Under the pieces are notes generated by a model, which saw nothing but the letters and a program-made list of their open reading frames with translations, made no database searches and was not told the origin of the DNA. Positions 35,728 to 44,000 of a DNA stretch of 64,000 bases are shown piece by piece. A program made the translations under genes and the position numbers. This stretch comes from an uncultured Tateyamaria sp. (GTDB taxonomy: Bacteria; Pseudomonadota; Alphaproteobacteria; Rhodobacterales; Rhodobacteraceae). The stretch's first letter is position 1. Every line of letters starts with the position of its first letter. The stretch spans positions 1-64,000 of the forward strand of contig NZ_CANLVZ010000013.1 in assembly GCF_947494755.1 (NCBI RefSeq), in the 5' to 3' direction.

Positions 35728-37441
35728 CGTCGACTTCGGGCAGTGCTTCGATATGGGCCTCTTGCGCGATGTCTTCGGCGGTGCGGATGGCGGTGATCGT
35801 GGCCTTTGGGAATTGGGCGATGACGGCCTGGACCAGCGGATGCGCTTCGGCCTTCGACTTCAGGGCCAAATCCGCGGCATCGCGGACCTCGGCGACGGTC
35901 TCGGCACCGCCTTCGTTCACGACCGACACGGCCCACCGGTTGCCAGTCCACAACTGCAGCCGCGCGCCAAGCCGTTGGGCCAGATCGCGGGGTGCTTTTT
36001 CGGTGGGCACAAATTCGATCCGCCCCGGCTGGTAGGCCGCCAGCCGCAAGGTTGTTTCAACCTCGACCAGCAGTTTGACGTCCCGATTGGCGCGGATCAG
36101 CTCCAGAACGTGATCAAAGCTGGGGTAGCGGGCCAAGGCCGCGTCGCGATCTTGGGCCAAGGCAGTCGTCTGGCCTACGGCATTAGGCCGGGCCGCCATT
36201 CGGCTTTGCGCTTGCTGCACCGCCTGAACGCCGGAAGACGTGCCGCTTGGCGTCGGGGGGGCGGTCGGTGCTGGCGGCACCGCGTTTTGCAATTTGCGCA
36301 CCAACTCGTCAGGGCTGGGCAGGTCGGCCACATGGGTCAGGCGGATCACGGCCATTTCGGCAGCCATCATAGCGTTGGGGGCTGCGGCCACCTCGTCCAG
36401 CGCCTTGAGAAGCATCTGCCAGAGCCGGGTCAGCACCCGCATCGGCAACGCCTCGGCCATGGTCAACCCACGCGCGCGTTCATCGGGGGAGATGGTCGGA
36501 TCATCCGCCGCTTCCGGTGTGATTTTTACCACCGACACCCAATGCGTGATCTCGGCCAAGTCGCGCAGAACGGCCATCGGGTCGGCCCCGTCCGCGTATT
36601 GCCCGCCAAGCTCGGTGAGCGCACCGGCGGCGTCTCCCTTGAGGATCATGTCAAACAGATCAAGCACCCGCCCCCGATCCGCAAGGCCCAGCATCGCGCG
36701 CACCTGATCGGCGCTGGTTTCACCCGCCCCGTGCGAAATCGCCTGGTCCAGCAAAGATGTCGCATCGCGCGCAGACCCTTCGGCCGCGCGGGTGATCAGC
36801 GCCAGCGCATCAGCCGCAATCTCGGCCCCCTCGGCAGTGGCGATCTTGCGCAGCAGCGCGATCATCACTTCCGGTTCGATGCGGCGCAAATCGAACCGCT
36901 GGCAGCGGGACAGCACCGTCACGGGCACTTTGCGAATTTCAGTGGTCGCAAAGATGAATTTTACATGGGCGGGCGGCTCTTCCAGCGTCTTGAGCAGCGC
37001 GTTGAAGGCGCTGTTGGACAGCATGTGCACTTCGTCGATGATATAGATTTTGTAGCGCGCCGAGGCCGCGCGGTAGTGGACCGAATCGATGATTTCACGG
37101 ATGTCATTGACGGACGTGTTCGAGGCGGCGTCCATCTCGAGCACATCGACATGCCGCCCTTCCATGATCGCCACGCAATGTTCGCATTGCCCGCAGGGTT
37201 CGGTGGTCGGCCCGCCGTTGCCGTCGAGCCCAATGCAGTTCATCCCCTTGGCGATGATCCGAGCGGTTGTGGTTTTGCCCGTCCCGCGAATCCCCGTCAT
37301 GACAAAGGCTTGGGCGATCCGGTCCGCCTCGAACGCATTTTTCAGCGTGCGCACCATCGCGTCCTGACCCACAAGGTCAACAAAGGTTTCGGGCCGGTAT
37401 TTGCGGGCGAGGACCTGATATTTCTGGGGTTCTTCGGACAT
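35699..37441 (-). CDS. dnaX: DNA polymerase III subunit gamma/tau
   Basis: A 580-residue clamp-loader ATPase. Walker A is GIRGTGKT (50-57), the zinc-binding cysteines are C69, C83, C86 and C89 (EPCGQCEHC), and Walker B/DEVH follows in YIIDEVHML. The C-terminal third is a Pro/Ala/Gln-rich linker plus the tau region that binds the polymerase. I saw no A-rich slippery site, so a separate gamma product by frameshifting is not evident. It is the first gene of the dnaX-unknown-ybaB group. Confidence 0.96.
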   Translation of the reverse strand: MSEEPQKYQVLARKYRPETFVDLVGQDAMVRTLKNAFEADRIAQAFVMTGIRGTGKTTTARIIAKGMNCIGLDGNGGPTTEPCGQCEHCVAIMEGRHVDVLEMDAASNTSVNDIREIIDSVHYRAASARYKIYIIDEVHMLSNSAFNALLKTLEEPPAHVKFIFATTEIRKVPVTVLSRCQRFDLRRIEPEVMIALLRKIATAEGAEIAADALALITRAAEGSARDATSLLDQAISHGAGETSADQVRAMLGLADRGRVLDLFDMILKGDAAGALTELGGQYADGADPMAVLRDLAEITHWVSVVKITPEAADDPTISPDERARGLTMAEALPMRVLTRLWQMLLKALDEVAAAPNAMMAAEMAVIRLTHVADLPSPDELVRKLQNAVPPAPTAPPTPSGTSSGVQAVQQAQSRMAARPNAVGQTTALAQDRDAALARYPSFDHVLELIRANRDVKLLVEVETTLRLAAYQPGRIEFVPTEKAPRDLAQRLGARLQLWTGNRWAVSVVNEGGAETVAEVRDAADLALKSKAEAHPLVQAVIAQFPKATITAIRTAEDIAQEAHIEALPEVDDEWDPFEED

Positions 37442-37621
37442 GGGCCTCTGGCTTTGGTGGGGTGGATTCGGCGTGCGAGTGCAAACCTACGGGGCGCGCG
37501 CGGCGGCGTCCACCACCGGCGTCACCAAACCGCGCCCGGCGCGAAAACCTTTCAAATCGTCATGCGATGCAACTATTGTGCCCCATCAAGCGTTGACGCG
37601 CGAGGACACGGAGGAAACAGC

Positions 37622-38464
37622 ATGCGACTGCGCGGGATTACCAGAAGCCGAAACATCGAAGATCGCAGAGGGCGCGGGCGTGGCCGTGCGGGTGCTGCGG
37701 GCGGTTTGGGGATCGGCGGTATCCTGATCGTTCTCGTCATTGGCTGGGTCACGGGCATCGACGTCATGCCGTTTTTGTCGGGCGGGCAGGCCCCTGCCAC
37801 CGCAAGCCGGCCGGTGACCGAGGCCGATCAGCGCGAAGGCGAATTTGCCGCTCGCGTCCTTGCGACCACCGAAGCCGTCTGGGCGCAAGAGTTTCCCGAG
37901 CAGGTGGGCCGTCCCTATACGCCGCCGGTGATGGTTCTGTATTCAGGCGTTACGCAAAGCCCTTGCGGCGGAGCCTCCGGCGCGACGGGGCCGTTTTACT
38001 GCCCCGCCGATCAAAAGGCCTATCTGGACACGGCATTCTTTTCGACCATGCGTAACCGCCTTGGCGCGGGTGGAGATTTCGCCGCCGCCTATGTCATCGC
38101 CCACGAGGTCGCGCATCACGTTCAGAATGAATTGGGGATTTTGGGTCAGGTCCATCGCGCCCGCCAGCAGTCGTCTGAGGTTGAGGCCAACCAACTGACT
38201 GTCCGTTCCGAGCTGATGGCGGACTGTCTGTCCGGCATCTGGGCGCGCAATGTCGGGGATTTAATGGAACGTGGCGATCTGCAAGAGGCGTTGAATGCGG
38301 CCCGCATGATCGGCGATGACCACCTGCAGCGTCAGGCCGGGCGCGTGCCCCAGCCTCACACCTTTACCCATGGCACCTCCGAACAGCGCGCGCGTTGGTT
38401 CCAGCGCGGCTATGATTCGGGGCAGATGAACGATTGCGACACATTCGCTGCGCGTCAGTTGTAA
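37622..38464 (+). CDS. Neutral zinc metallopeptidase family protein (YpfJ-like)
   Basis: A 280-residue membrane-anchored protein: an Arg/Gly-rich cytoplasmic start (RGITRSRNIEDRRGRGRGR), one TM helix (about 28-47), then an extracytoplasmic zincin domain with HEVAH at 161-165 followed by HVQNELGI. Conserved segments include SGVTQSPCGGASGATGPFYCP. The start at 37622 has a GAGGAAAC site; a very long open frame upstream is antisense to dnaX and is not coding. The substrate is unknown. Confidence 0.9.
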   Translation: MRLRGITRSRNIEDRRGRGRGRAGAAGGLGIGGILIVLVIGWVTGIDVMPFLSGGQAPATASRPVTEADQREGEFAARVLATTEAVWAQEFPEQVGRPYTPPVMVLYSGVTQSPCGGASGATGPFYCPADQKAYLDTAFFSTMRNRLGAGGDFAAAYVIAHEVAHHVQNELGILGQVHRARQQSSEVEANQLTVRSELMADCLSGIWARNVGDLMERGDLQEALNAARMIGDDHLQRQAGRVPQPHTFTHGTSEQRARWFQRGYDSGQMNDCDTFAARQL

Positions 38465-38468
38465 GCCG

Positions 38469-38834
38469 CTAGAGCGACCACAAGACGGCACCCGTCGCCA
38501 CGGTGGCGACCGTCAGCGCCAGCGCGATCAATGTGAAATTGCGCGGTGACTGCGTGATCACATCATTTTCCGTGAGCCGCACAATCGAGGTGCAGGCCTG
38601 TTTGCGGGCGGTCCAGTAGAGGATGATCGCGATGATCAGGAACAGGCTGGCGACCACTTTGGCCACCCATGTGGGGTCGGTTGCGCCAAACACAGCCTTG
38701 AGCGCGATGGCTATCCCGACACCACCCAGCCCCGTCCCGATCCAGCTTGCAAATGTTCGCTCGATGGCGAGGAGCGTGCGGTCTTCGGCCCAACGCGTGC
38801 GGGTCTTTGCGTCATCTTCAGATCTGTCTGCCAT
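38469..38834 (-). CDS. DUF202 family membrane protein
   Basis: A 121-residue protein with the DUF202 start RWAEDRTLLAIERTFASWIGTGLGGVG and three TM helices (about 28-46, 58-74, 99-118). The function is unknown; related domains occur in the cytosolic tails of VTC polyphosphate polymerases. It is convergent with the metallopeptidase gene (4-bp gap) and follows the TetR gene direction. Confidence 0.87.
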   Translation of the reverse strand: MADRSEDDAKTRTRWAEDRTLLAIERTFASWIGTGLGGVGIAIALKAVFGATDPTWVAKVVASLFLIIAIILYWTARKQACTSIVRLTENDVITQSPRNFTLIALALTVATVATGAVLWSL

Positions 38835-38864
38835 TGCTCTGCCCCATCCCTAACTTTTGCCGCC

Positions 38865-39416
38865 TTATAGCAGCGCGGGCAGGGTGCGCAAAACGTCCGA
38901 GTCGCGCCGGGCACGCGCCAGCATCCACCCACCTTGTATTAGCACGAACAGGTTTTCCGCGTTGGTTTGCGCCTCGTCCTCGGGCAGGCCGAAGCGTTCG
39001 GCGTGATCGTGTACTTCGGCGATCCAGCCTTCGTAAATGTGGCTGGCATGGGCGCGGAATTCAGTGTTGTCCGGCCCTTCGAACAGTGTTGCGGCAATCG
39101 GGCATGTGTCCCAGCCCGTCAGATCGAACAGTTTGGCCAGCTTGAAACACAAGGTCGTGGCCCCGTCCTTGAACGTCTTGGCCCCGTCGAAACTCGCCGC
39201 GATCAGCCGCAGCATCTGGTCTGAGGCCCACGTGGCCGCCGCCATTGCCAGGTCCGACTTCCCGTTGGGAAAGTGGTGATAAAGCGACCCTTTGGGCGCT
39301 TTGGCATGGCTCAGCAGATCGGCCAGACCCACCCCGTGATATCCGCGCGTGCGAAACAGCGTGGCCGCCGATTGGATCAGGCGGTCTTTGGTCGGAAGGG
39401 CGGGCGTCGTCATCAT
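38865..39416 (-). CDS. TetR/AcrR family transcriptional regulator
   Basis: A 183-residue regulator. The N-terminal helix-turn-helix is RLIQSAATLFRTRGYHGVGLADLLSHAKAPKGSLYHHFPNGK, followed by an all-helical ligand domain. It is divergent from an alpha/beta hydrolase gene, with two TAGACC-N4-GGTCYA operators between, so it most likely represses itself and the hydrolase. Two adjacent ATG codons (39416 and 39413) are possible starts. Confidence 0.92.
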   Translation of the reverse strand: MMTTPALPTKDRLIQSAATLFRTRGYHGVGLADLLSHAKAPKGSLYHHFPNGKSDLAMAAATWASDQMLRLIAASFDGAKTFKDGATTLCFKLAKLFDLTGWDTCPIAATLFEGPDNTEFRAHASHIYEGWIAEVHDHAERFGLPEDEAQTNAENLFVLIQGGWMLARARRDSDVLRTLPALL

Positions 39417-39432
39417 TTAATCTTGACAGGAA

Positions 39433-39474
39433 TAGACCGATTGGTCCAGCGTCGAGATTAGACCATTCGGTCTA
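39433..39474. promoter_or_regulatory. Two TetR-type operators
   Basis: TAGACC-GATT-GGTCCA (39433-39448) and TAGACC-ATTC-GGTCTA (39459-39474; perfect arms) are spaced 26 bp centre to centre between the divergent TetR and hydrolase genes. The pattern matches typical TetR/AcrR palindromes with AGACC/GGTCT arms. Binding by the adjacent regulator is inferred from position. Confidence 0.75.
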
Positions 39475-39506
39475 GTCCCGCCACGGTACCAAAAAGGGGG
39501 TTCACC

Positions 39507-40376
39507 ATGTTCGATGCAGACGCGCTACAACGTGCTGTCCGTGAGCGATCGGTCGCGTTCAAGACCGAGGATGGGGCCGAGCTGGTCGGTCGCTTGTATC
39601 TGCCATCGGGGCGTCCGTTTGCGGCTGTGGTTCTGAACAGCGCAACCGGGGTGCCCCAGACGTTTTACACCCATTTTGCGCGCTGGCTGGCGGCGGAACG
39701 GGGGATGGCCTGTCTGACCTACGACTATCGTGGGACAGGGCGATCCTGTGCCGGGCCGATGCGCAAGGTGGTTGCAGATATGTCCGACTGGGGCATCCGC
39801 GATCAGACTGCGGCGCGTCGCATCATGCGCGATGAGGTGCCCGGCGTTCCGTTGTGGATCATCGGCCACTCCTTGGGTGCGATCATGTTACCCAACCAGT
39901 CCGATATGGACGATGTGGTGCGGGTGATCGGCGTGGCATCGGGCATGGTGCATCATTCAGACCATCCATGGCCTTATCGGGCGCTGGCCCTGAATTTCTG
40001 GTTTGCTCTGGGGCCTGTCGCCACCCGCCTGTATGGGTATCTGCCTGGCAAACCCTTGAAGTTCGGAGAGGACCTGCCCGCTGGAGTCTTCTGGCAATGG
40101 CGTAGATGGTGCACGTCCCGTGACTTTTATGATGCCGATATCGGCACCCGCATGCCCGCGCCGGATTGGCAAAGCGAGGCGCGAGTACGGCTCCATTCCT
40201 TTGCGGATGACGATCTGATCCCGGTCCATTGCGTGGAACGCCTGCGCAACGTCTTTGGGCCACGGGCCGAACATGTGACCATCGATGCAAAGGACCATGA
40301 CCTCGACACGATTGGTCACCTGGGCGCATTCTCACGACGCAATCGGGCGATCTGGGGGACGCTGCTGGAGGGCTGA
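39507..40376 (+). CDS. Alpha/beta hydrolase family protein
   Basis: A 289-residue serine hydrolase. The nucleophile is Ser122 in GHSLGA; the HG-type oxyanion region is replaced by VLNSATGVPQTFY, as in the YheT/COG4757-type predicted hydrolases; TYDYRGTGRS is conserved. The catalytic His is likely in IDAKDHDLDTIGHLGAF near the C terminus. The reaction is unknown. It is probably induced through the divergent TetR regulator. Confidence 0.85.
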   Translation: MFDADALQRAVRERSVAFKTEDGAELVGRLYLPSGRPFAAVVLNSATGVPQTFYTHFARWLAAERGMACLTYDYRGTGRSCAGPMRKVVADMSDWGIRDQTAARRIMRDEVPGVPLWIIGHSLGAIMLPNQSDMDDVVRVIGVASGMVHHSDHPWPYRALALNFWFALGPVATRLYGYLPGKPLKFGEDLPAGVFWQWRRWCTSRDFYDADIGTRMPAPDWQSEARVRLHSFADDDLIPVHCVERLRNVFGPRAEHVTIDAKDHDLDTIGHLGAFSRRNRAIWGTLLEG

Positions 40377-40383
40377 GTGGCCC

Positions 40384-40416
40384 GCCCCGCATCGCGCACG
40401 TTTGCGCAGATGGGGC
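40384..40416. other. Stem-loop between the hydrolase gene and the SRP RNA
   Basis: GCCCC/GGGGC, ATC/GAT and GCGCA/TGCGC stack into a hairpin with two small bulges and a 4-base loop. It lies 7 bp after the hydrolase stop and just beyond the 3' end of the SRP RNA on the other strand. No T tract follows on either strand. It may act in 3'-end formation of the SRP RNA or of the hydrolase mRNA. Confidence 0.45.
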
Positions 40417-40423
40417 GGCTGGT

Positions 40424-40516
40424 GAGAGATTGACAACGACCCAAGCGGGGCTCGTTACGGCTGCTTCCTTCCGGATCTGACCGGGTTGGCGAGGCGCTCG
40501 CCCGCGCCAACCTCTC
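40424..40516 (-). ncRNA. ffs: Signal recognition particle RNA (4.5S, small bacterial type)
   Basis: Read on the minus strand, the hallmark CCGGTCAGATCCGGAAGGAA and GCAGCC of the conserved domain IV loop are present, with the opposing side of the internal loop. The terminal stem can be drawn from GAGAGGTTG at the 5' end to CAATCTCTC at the 3' end, which sets the length near 93 nt. This RNA binds Ffh and targets membrane proteins to the translocon. The exact ends are uncertain by a few bases. Confidence 0.9.
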
Positions 40517-40558
40517 GACCCGCATATAAGTCGGGCGCGCGCGCAACGCAAGATGTCC

Positions 40559-42373
40559 TCAGATCAAAACCTTGATCCGCAGAAAGCCTGCGTCGCTCAG
40601 TCCGATGGGGATTGGATCAAAGACGGCAATATCATCAAGATGTTGCGCCGCATTGGGTGAGGTTTCGATGATGGTTGGGGTGTCATGGGCCCCGTTGAAA
40701 TGCCAGACCGGGTGCTGCTGGACAGGGATGGCGCCGCGCCTCGACAGTTGGTCGCGCAGTGCCGATTTCAACTCGACATCGGTGCGCACCAATGTCGTGT
40801 CGCGGGTGAGGCCCGGATATGCACCCCCGCCTGCACCGCGATAACTTGTCATCGCGACGAGAAATCTGGCGTCTTCGGCGATTGGCACCCCATTCAGCGT
40901 CAGCGCGGTCACCCGGCCCGCATTTGCTTGGGTCGGGATCCCTAGCGGGGTGTATTTCGGAAGTGCGAACGGGTCGATCAGGGTCATTGGCCCGTGCAGA
41001 AGATCAAAGTTGAAACAGGGGACCGTCGGGTTCACCAAGTTGCTGAGCCCAGTGCGCGAAGGGGAAAAATAGACTGCGGATCGTTCGGCCCAGGCCCACA
41101 AATCGCTGCCCGTCAGCACGGCCGCCCAGATCGCGTTGCGATAGGGGCACAGAGTCGACAGGTGGCCAGTGGTGAGCGGCCCCTTGGCGACCTCGACAAA
41201 GTTCGTGGGGCCGGCGCGCCCCCCAAGGGCCATGGGTGCAACAGAAGCTATGACCGGCAGTGCCGCCAGTTCCGTGCCCGCAACATGGTCGGTGATCGTT
41301 TCGGTCATTGCATCCGCAATCAGTTGCGTGCTTGGCCCGGATTGCAGCATGTCAAAATAGCTGTGAAATCCTGTGTCCGTTTGCGCAATGACTTCGCCAA
41401 GGGCGGCGCGGGTCTGTAGCACTGCGGGGGCCGCGATCTGGGTGATTGCAGCGTCGGGCATCTGGTCTGCGCGATTGCGCCGCAGGGCAACGCTGTGGCC
41501 TGTAACCTGCCAAGCGTCATCGGCATATGACAACGCCAGATCGATCACGCCCAACATCTCGGCCGCATATCCCGGCATGACTGCGGGCACATCGGACACG
41601 GTGCCTGCATCCGGGCAGACTTCATCGCCTCCGTCATGCTGGGTGGCCGGAAATTCCCGGTGGGTGTGCCCCATAATCATCGCATCTATACCGCTGACTT
41701 GCGCGGCGATGGCTGTGGCGAAATTCTCGCCGTCGGCGGGGCTGGCCAAACCGCTATGGCACAGCATGACGACCAGGTCGGCGCCATCGGCCCTGAGCGT
41801 CTGGACCGACCGGCGGGCGGCTGCAACGCCGCGCGCAAAGGCGACGCGCCCCGACAGGAACCGGTGGTTCCAGATGGCGGTCTGCGGGGGCAGGACGGAT
41901 GTGACCCCGATGGTCAACGCCCGCGTTTCGCCGTCAGAGCACGCGACGTCCCGCTTGAGAACATGGCCAGCGCGGACTCCTTTGACGTCGCCAGCCCCGA
42001 TGCTGGCACACAGCACAGGGGCGTCAATCTGCGTCACGATCTGTTCCAGAAACGCGAGCCCGAAGTCGAAGTCGTGATTGCCAAGCCCGACCGCATCGAA
42101 GTCCAACGCATTCAGAACATGCGCCCAGGGATGCGGCTCTGATCCCGGCATCTGAGCGCACACATCGCCCATCGGTGTCCCTTGCAGCGCATCACCATTG
42201 TCAAACAGCAGACAGGTCCCGGCAGCCTCCTGCCGTGCGGTGGCGATCAGTGGTGCAAGGTTGTCCATCCCCCGACCTGACACGGGCGCATCACGCAAGG
42301 CATCCCATCCAACGATGTGCATATGCACATCACTTGTGGCGAGAAGGCGCAGATGGGCTTTAGGCGAGTTCAT
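40559..42373 (-). CDS. Bifunctional 2',3'-cyclic-nucleotide phosphodiesterase/5'-nucleotidase family protein
   Basis: A 604-residue calcineurin-like phosphoesterase with a C-terminal 5'-nucleotidase domain. Metal-binding motifs in order: LLATSDVHMH (Asp15, His17), DNGDALQGTPMG, GLGNHDFDFG, and MGHTHREFP. The C-terminal domain spans about 320-560. It resembles CpdB. No signal peptide is evident at the chosen start (MNSPKAHLRLL) or at upstream in-frame starts, unlike most periplasmic CpdB proteins, so its location is uncertain. It is divergent from nudC. Confidence 0.85.
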   Translation of the reverse strand: MNSPKAHLRLLATSDVHMHIVGWDALRDAPVSGRGMDNLAPLIATARQEAAGTCLLFDNGDALQGTPMGDVCAQMPGSEPHPWAHVLNALDFDAVGLGNHDFDFGLAFLEQIVTQIDAPVLCASIGAGDVKGVRAGHVLKRDVACSDGETRALTIGVTSVLPPQTAIWNHRFLSGRVAFARGVAAARRSVQTLRADGADLVVMLCHSGLASPADGENFATAIAAQVSGIDAMIMGHTHREFPATQHDGGDEVCPDAGTVSDVPAVMPGYAAEMLGVIDLALSYADDAWQVTGHSVALRRNRADQMPDAAITQIAAPAVLQTRAALGEVIAQTDTGFHSYFDMLQSGPSTQLIADAMTETITDHVAGTELAALPVIASVAPMALGGRAGPTNFVEVAKGPLTTGHLSTLCPYRNAIWAAVLTGSDLWAWAERSAVYFSPSRTGLSNLVNPTVPCFNFDLLHGPMTLIDPFALPKYTPLGIPTQANAGRVTALTLNGVPIAEDARFLVAMTSYRGAGGGAYPGLTRDTTLVRTDVELKSALRDQLSRRGAIPVQQHPVWHFNGAHDTPTIIETSPNAAQHLDDIAVFDPIPIGLSDAGFLRIKVLI

Positions 42374-42524
42374 CCGTTCACGTTCACCCAGAGGTAGAGT
42401 AATGGCAACCCGCATCACGGGAAAATCTGTTTGATGTCGCGCGCTTGTTCGCGCGTGCATTGCACCGCCGGGCGTGTCATGCCAAGCCTGCACGGCAGAT
42501 ACGCCAGCGCAGGGAGCACGCATC

Positions 42525-43493
42525 ATGCGACACGCCGAAACGGTCACGTTTGGGGGATCCGGTCTGGACCGTGCAGGGGAATTGCGCGCGGATCCTGCCG
42601 CCCTGGCGGATGCCGCAGCGGACCCGGCGGCACGCACGATCCTGCTGTGGCAGGGCAAACCACTGATCTCGAAGACCCGGCCCGCCGCGCTGTTGCGCGT
42701 GCCGCTTGATCATCCCGCCTTGGCGGATGCGGCAGCCTCGCCGGTCTTTCTGGGCCGCGAAGATGGTGCGCCCCGCTTTGCCCATGATCTGTCGGGATGG
42801 ACCCCTGTGGATATCGACAACGCGCAATTGGGCGCGTTTCTGGATCCGAGCGAGCAGCACCACCCCGCCTTTGCGCCTAATGAAGTCTTTGCCGAGCTCC
42901 GCCGCATCATGACGTGGCTGACCCCGCGCGATGCGGAACTGGCCGCGACGGCAAAGGCGATCTTTGGCTGGCACGAAAGCCACCGGTTTTGCGCCAGGTG
43001 TGGCGCTGCCTCGGATATGGGGCAGGGCGGGTGGCAACGCATCTGTCCGACCTGCGGTGCGCACCACTTTCCGCGCACGGACCCGGTTGTCATCATGCTG
43101 ATCACCCATGGCAATTCGGTCCTGATGGGGCGATCGCCCGGTTGGCCCGAAGGGATGTTTTCACTGCTCGCGGGGTTTGTCGAGCCGGGCGAAACTCTTG
43201 AGGCCGCCGTGCGCCGTGAGGTGTTCGAAGAGGCGGGCGTGCGGGTGGGGGCAGTCGATTATCTGTCAAGCCAGCCCTGGCCGTTCCCGGCCTCACTGAT
43301 GTTCGGGTGCCGTGGCATCGCCACCAGCCGTGAGATCACAATTGACCCTGTCGAAATCGAAGCCGCAATGTGGGTCAGCCGAGAAGAGATGATGCACATC
43401 TTTGCAGGCGAACACCCGACGATTCTGCCCGCCCGCAAAGGGGCCATCGCTCACTTTTTACTGGAAAACTGGCTTGCGGATACGCTGGATTAA
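42525..43493 (+). CDS. nudC: NAD(+) diphosphatase (Nudix)
   Basis: A 322-residue NudC: zinc ribbon CARCGAAS...CPTCGAHHFPRTDPVVIML, Nudix box GFVEPGETLEAAVRREVFEEAGV, and the NADH-pyrophosphatase motif SQPWPFPASLM. It hydrolyses NAD(H) to NMN(H) and AMP, and in some bacteria removes NAD caps from RNA. The start at 42525 has AGGGAG upstream. It is divergent from the phosphoesterase gene. Confidence 0.95.
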   Translation: MRHAETVTFGGSGLDRAGELRADPAALADAAADPAARTILLWQGKPLISKTRPAALLRVPLDHPALADAAASPVFLGREDGAPRFAHDLSGWTPVDIDNAQLGAFLDPSEQHHPAFAPNEVFAELRRIMTWLTPRDAELAATAKAIFGWHESHRFCARCGAASDMGQGGWQRICPTCGAHHFPRTDPVVIMLITHGNSVLMGRSPGWPEGMFSLLAGFVEPGETLEAAVRREVFEEAGVRVGAVDYLSSQPWPFPASLMFGCRGIATSREITIDPVEIEAAMWVSREEMMHIFAGEHPTILPARKGAIAHFLLENWLADTLD

Positions 43494-43532
43494 GGGAACA
43501 CTGCGCAAAATCCCGGCTGACAGGCACATTCC

Positions 43533-44000
43533 ATGAAATTCTCAACGCGCGAAGATATCGCTGCCCCGATTGATCAGGTGTTTGAAGCATTGTGTGACTT
43601 CGAGGGGTTCGAGCGTCAGGCGATGCGGCGTGGCGCTGATGTGCAACGCATTGACCCACTCACCCAACCGGGCGTGGGCATGAAGTGGAAGACGGCCTTT
43701 GATGTGCGTGGGCGGCGGCGCAATGTCGGCGTCGAAATGGCCCGCTTTGATGCCCCCAACGAGATGGTGTTCGAGGTGAAGTCATCGGGGATGGAGGGCA
43801 GCTTTGATGTGGAGTTGCTGGCGCTGTCGCGCAGCCGGACCCGGATGAACATCGCGCTTGAGATCAAGCCGCTGAACCTGTCGGCCCGTTTGCTGGTGCA
43901 GTCCCTCAAGCTTGCCAAGACCAACCTGACCAAGCGGTTCAAGCTGCGGGTGGCCGACTACACCAAGGGGCTTGAGGACCGGTTGCAGCGCACCGCCTAG
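43533..44000 (+). CDS. SRPBCC family protein
   Basis: A 155-residue protein with a START/SRPBCC-like layout: MKFSTREDIAAPIDQVFEALCDFEGFERQA at the start, alternating strands in the middle and a long basic C-terminal helix (LLVQSLKLAKTNLTKRFKLRVADYTKGLEDRL). It probably binds a hydrophobic ligand; no enzyme activity can be claimed. It lies 39 bp after nudC. Its TAG overlaps the stop of the convergent pheA as CTAG. Confidence 0.82.
   Translation: MKFSTREDIAAPIDQVFEALCDFEGFERQAMRRGADVQRIDPLTQPGVGMKWKTAFDVRGRRRNVGVEMARFDAPNEMVFEVKSSGMEGSFDVELLALSRSRTRMNIALEIKPLNLSARLLVQSLKLAKTNLTKRFKLRVADYTKGLEDRLQRTA

Noticed and set aside
35699..37441. Programmed frameshift in dnaX producing gamma.
   Set aside because: No A-rich slippery heptamer or suitable downstream structure could be seen in the central region.
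35324..37621. A very long open frame on the plus strand (open from 35324 through to the metallopeptidase stop at 38464).
   Set aside because: It is antisense to dnaX and neighbours; the translation is Gly/Arg/His/Gln-rich without any domain until the true metallopeptidase start at 37622, which has its own ribosome binding site. Long antisense frames arise from GC-rich codon bias.
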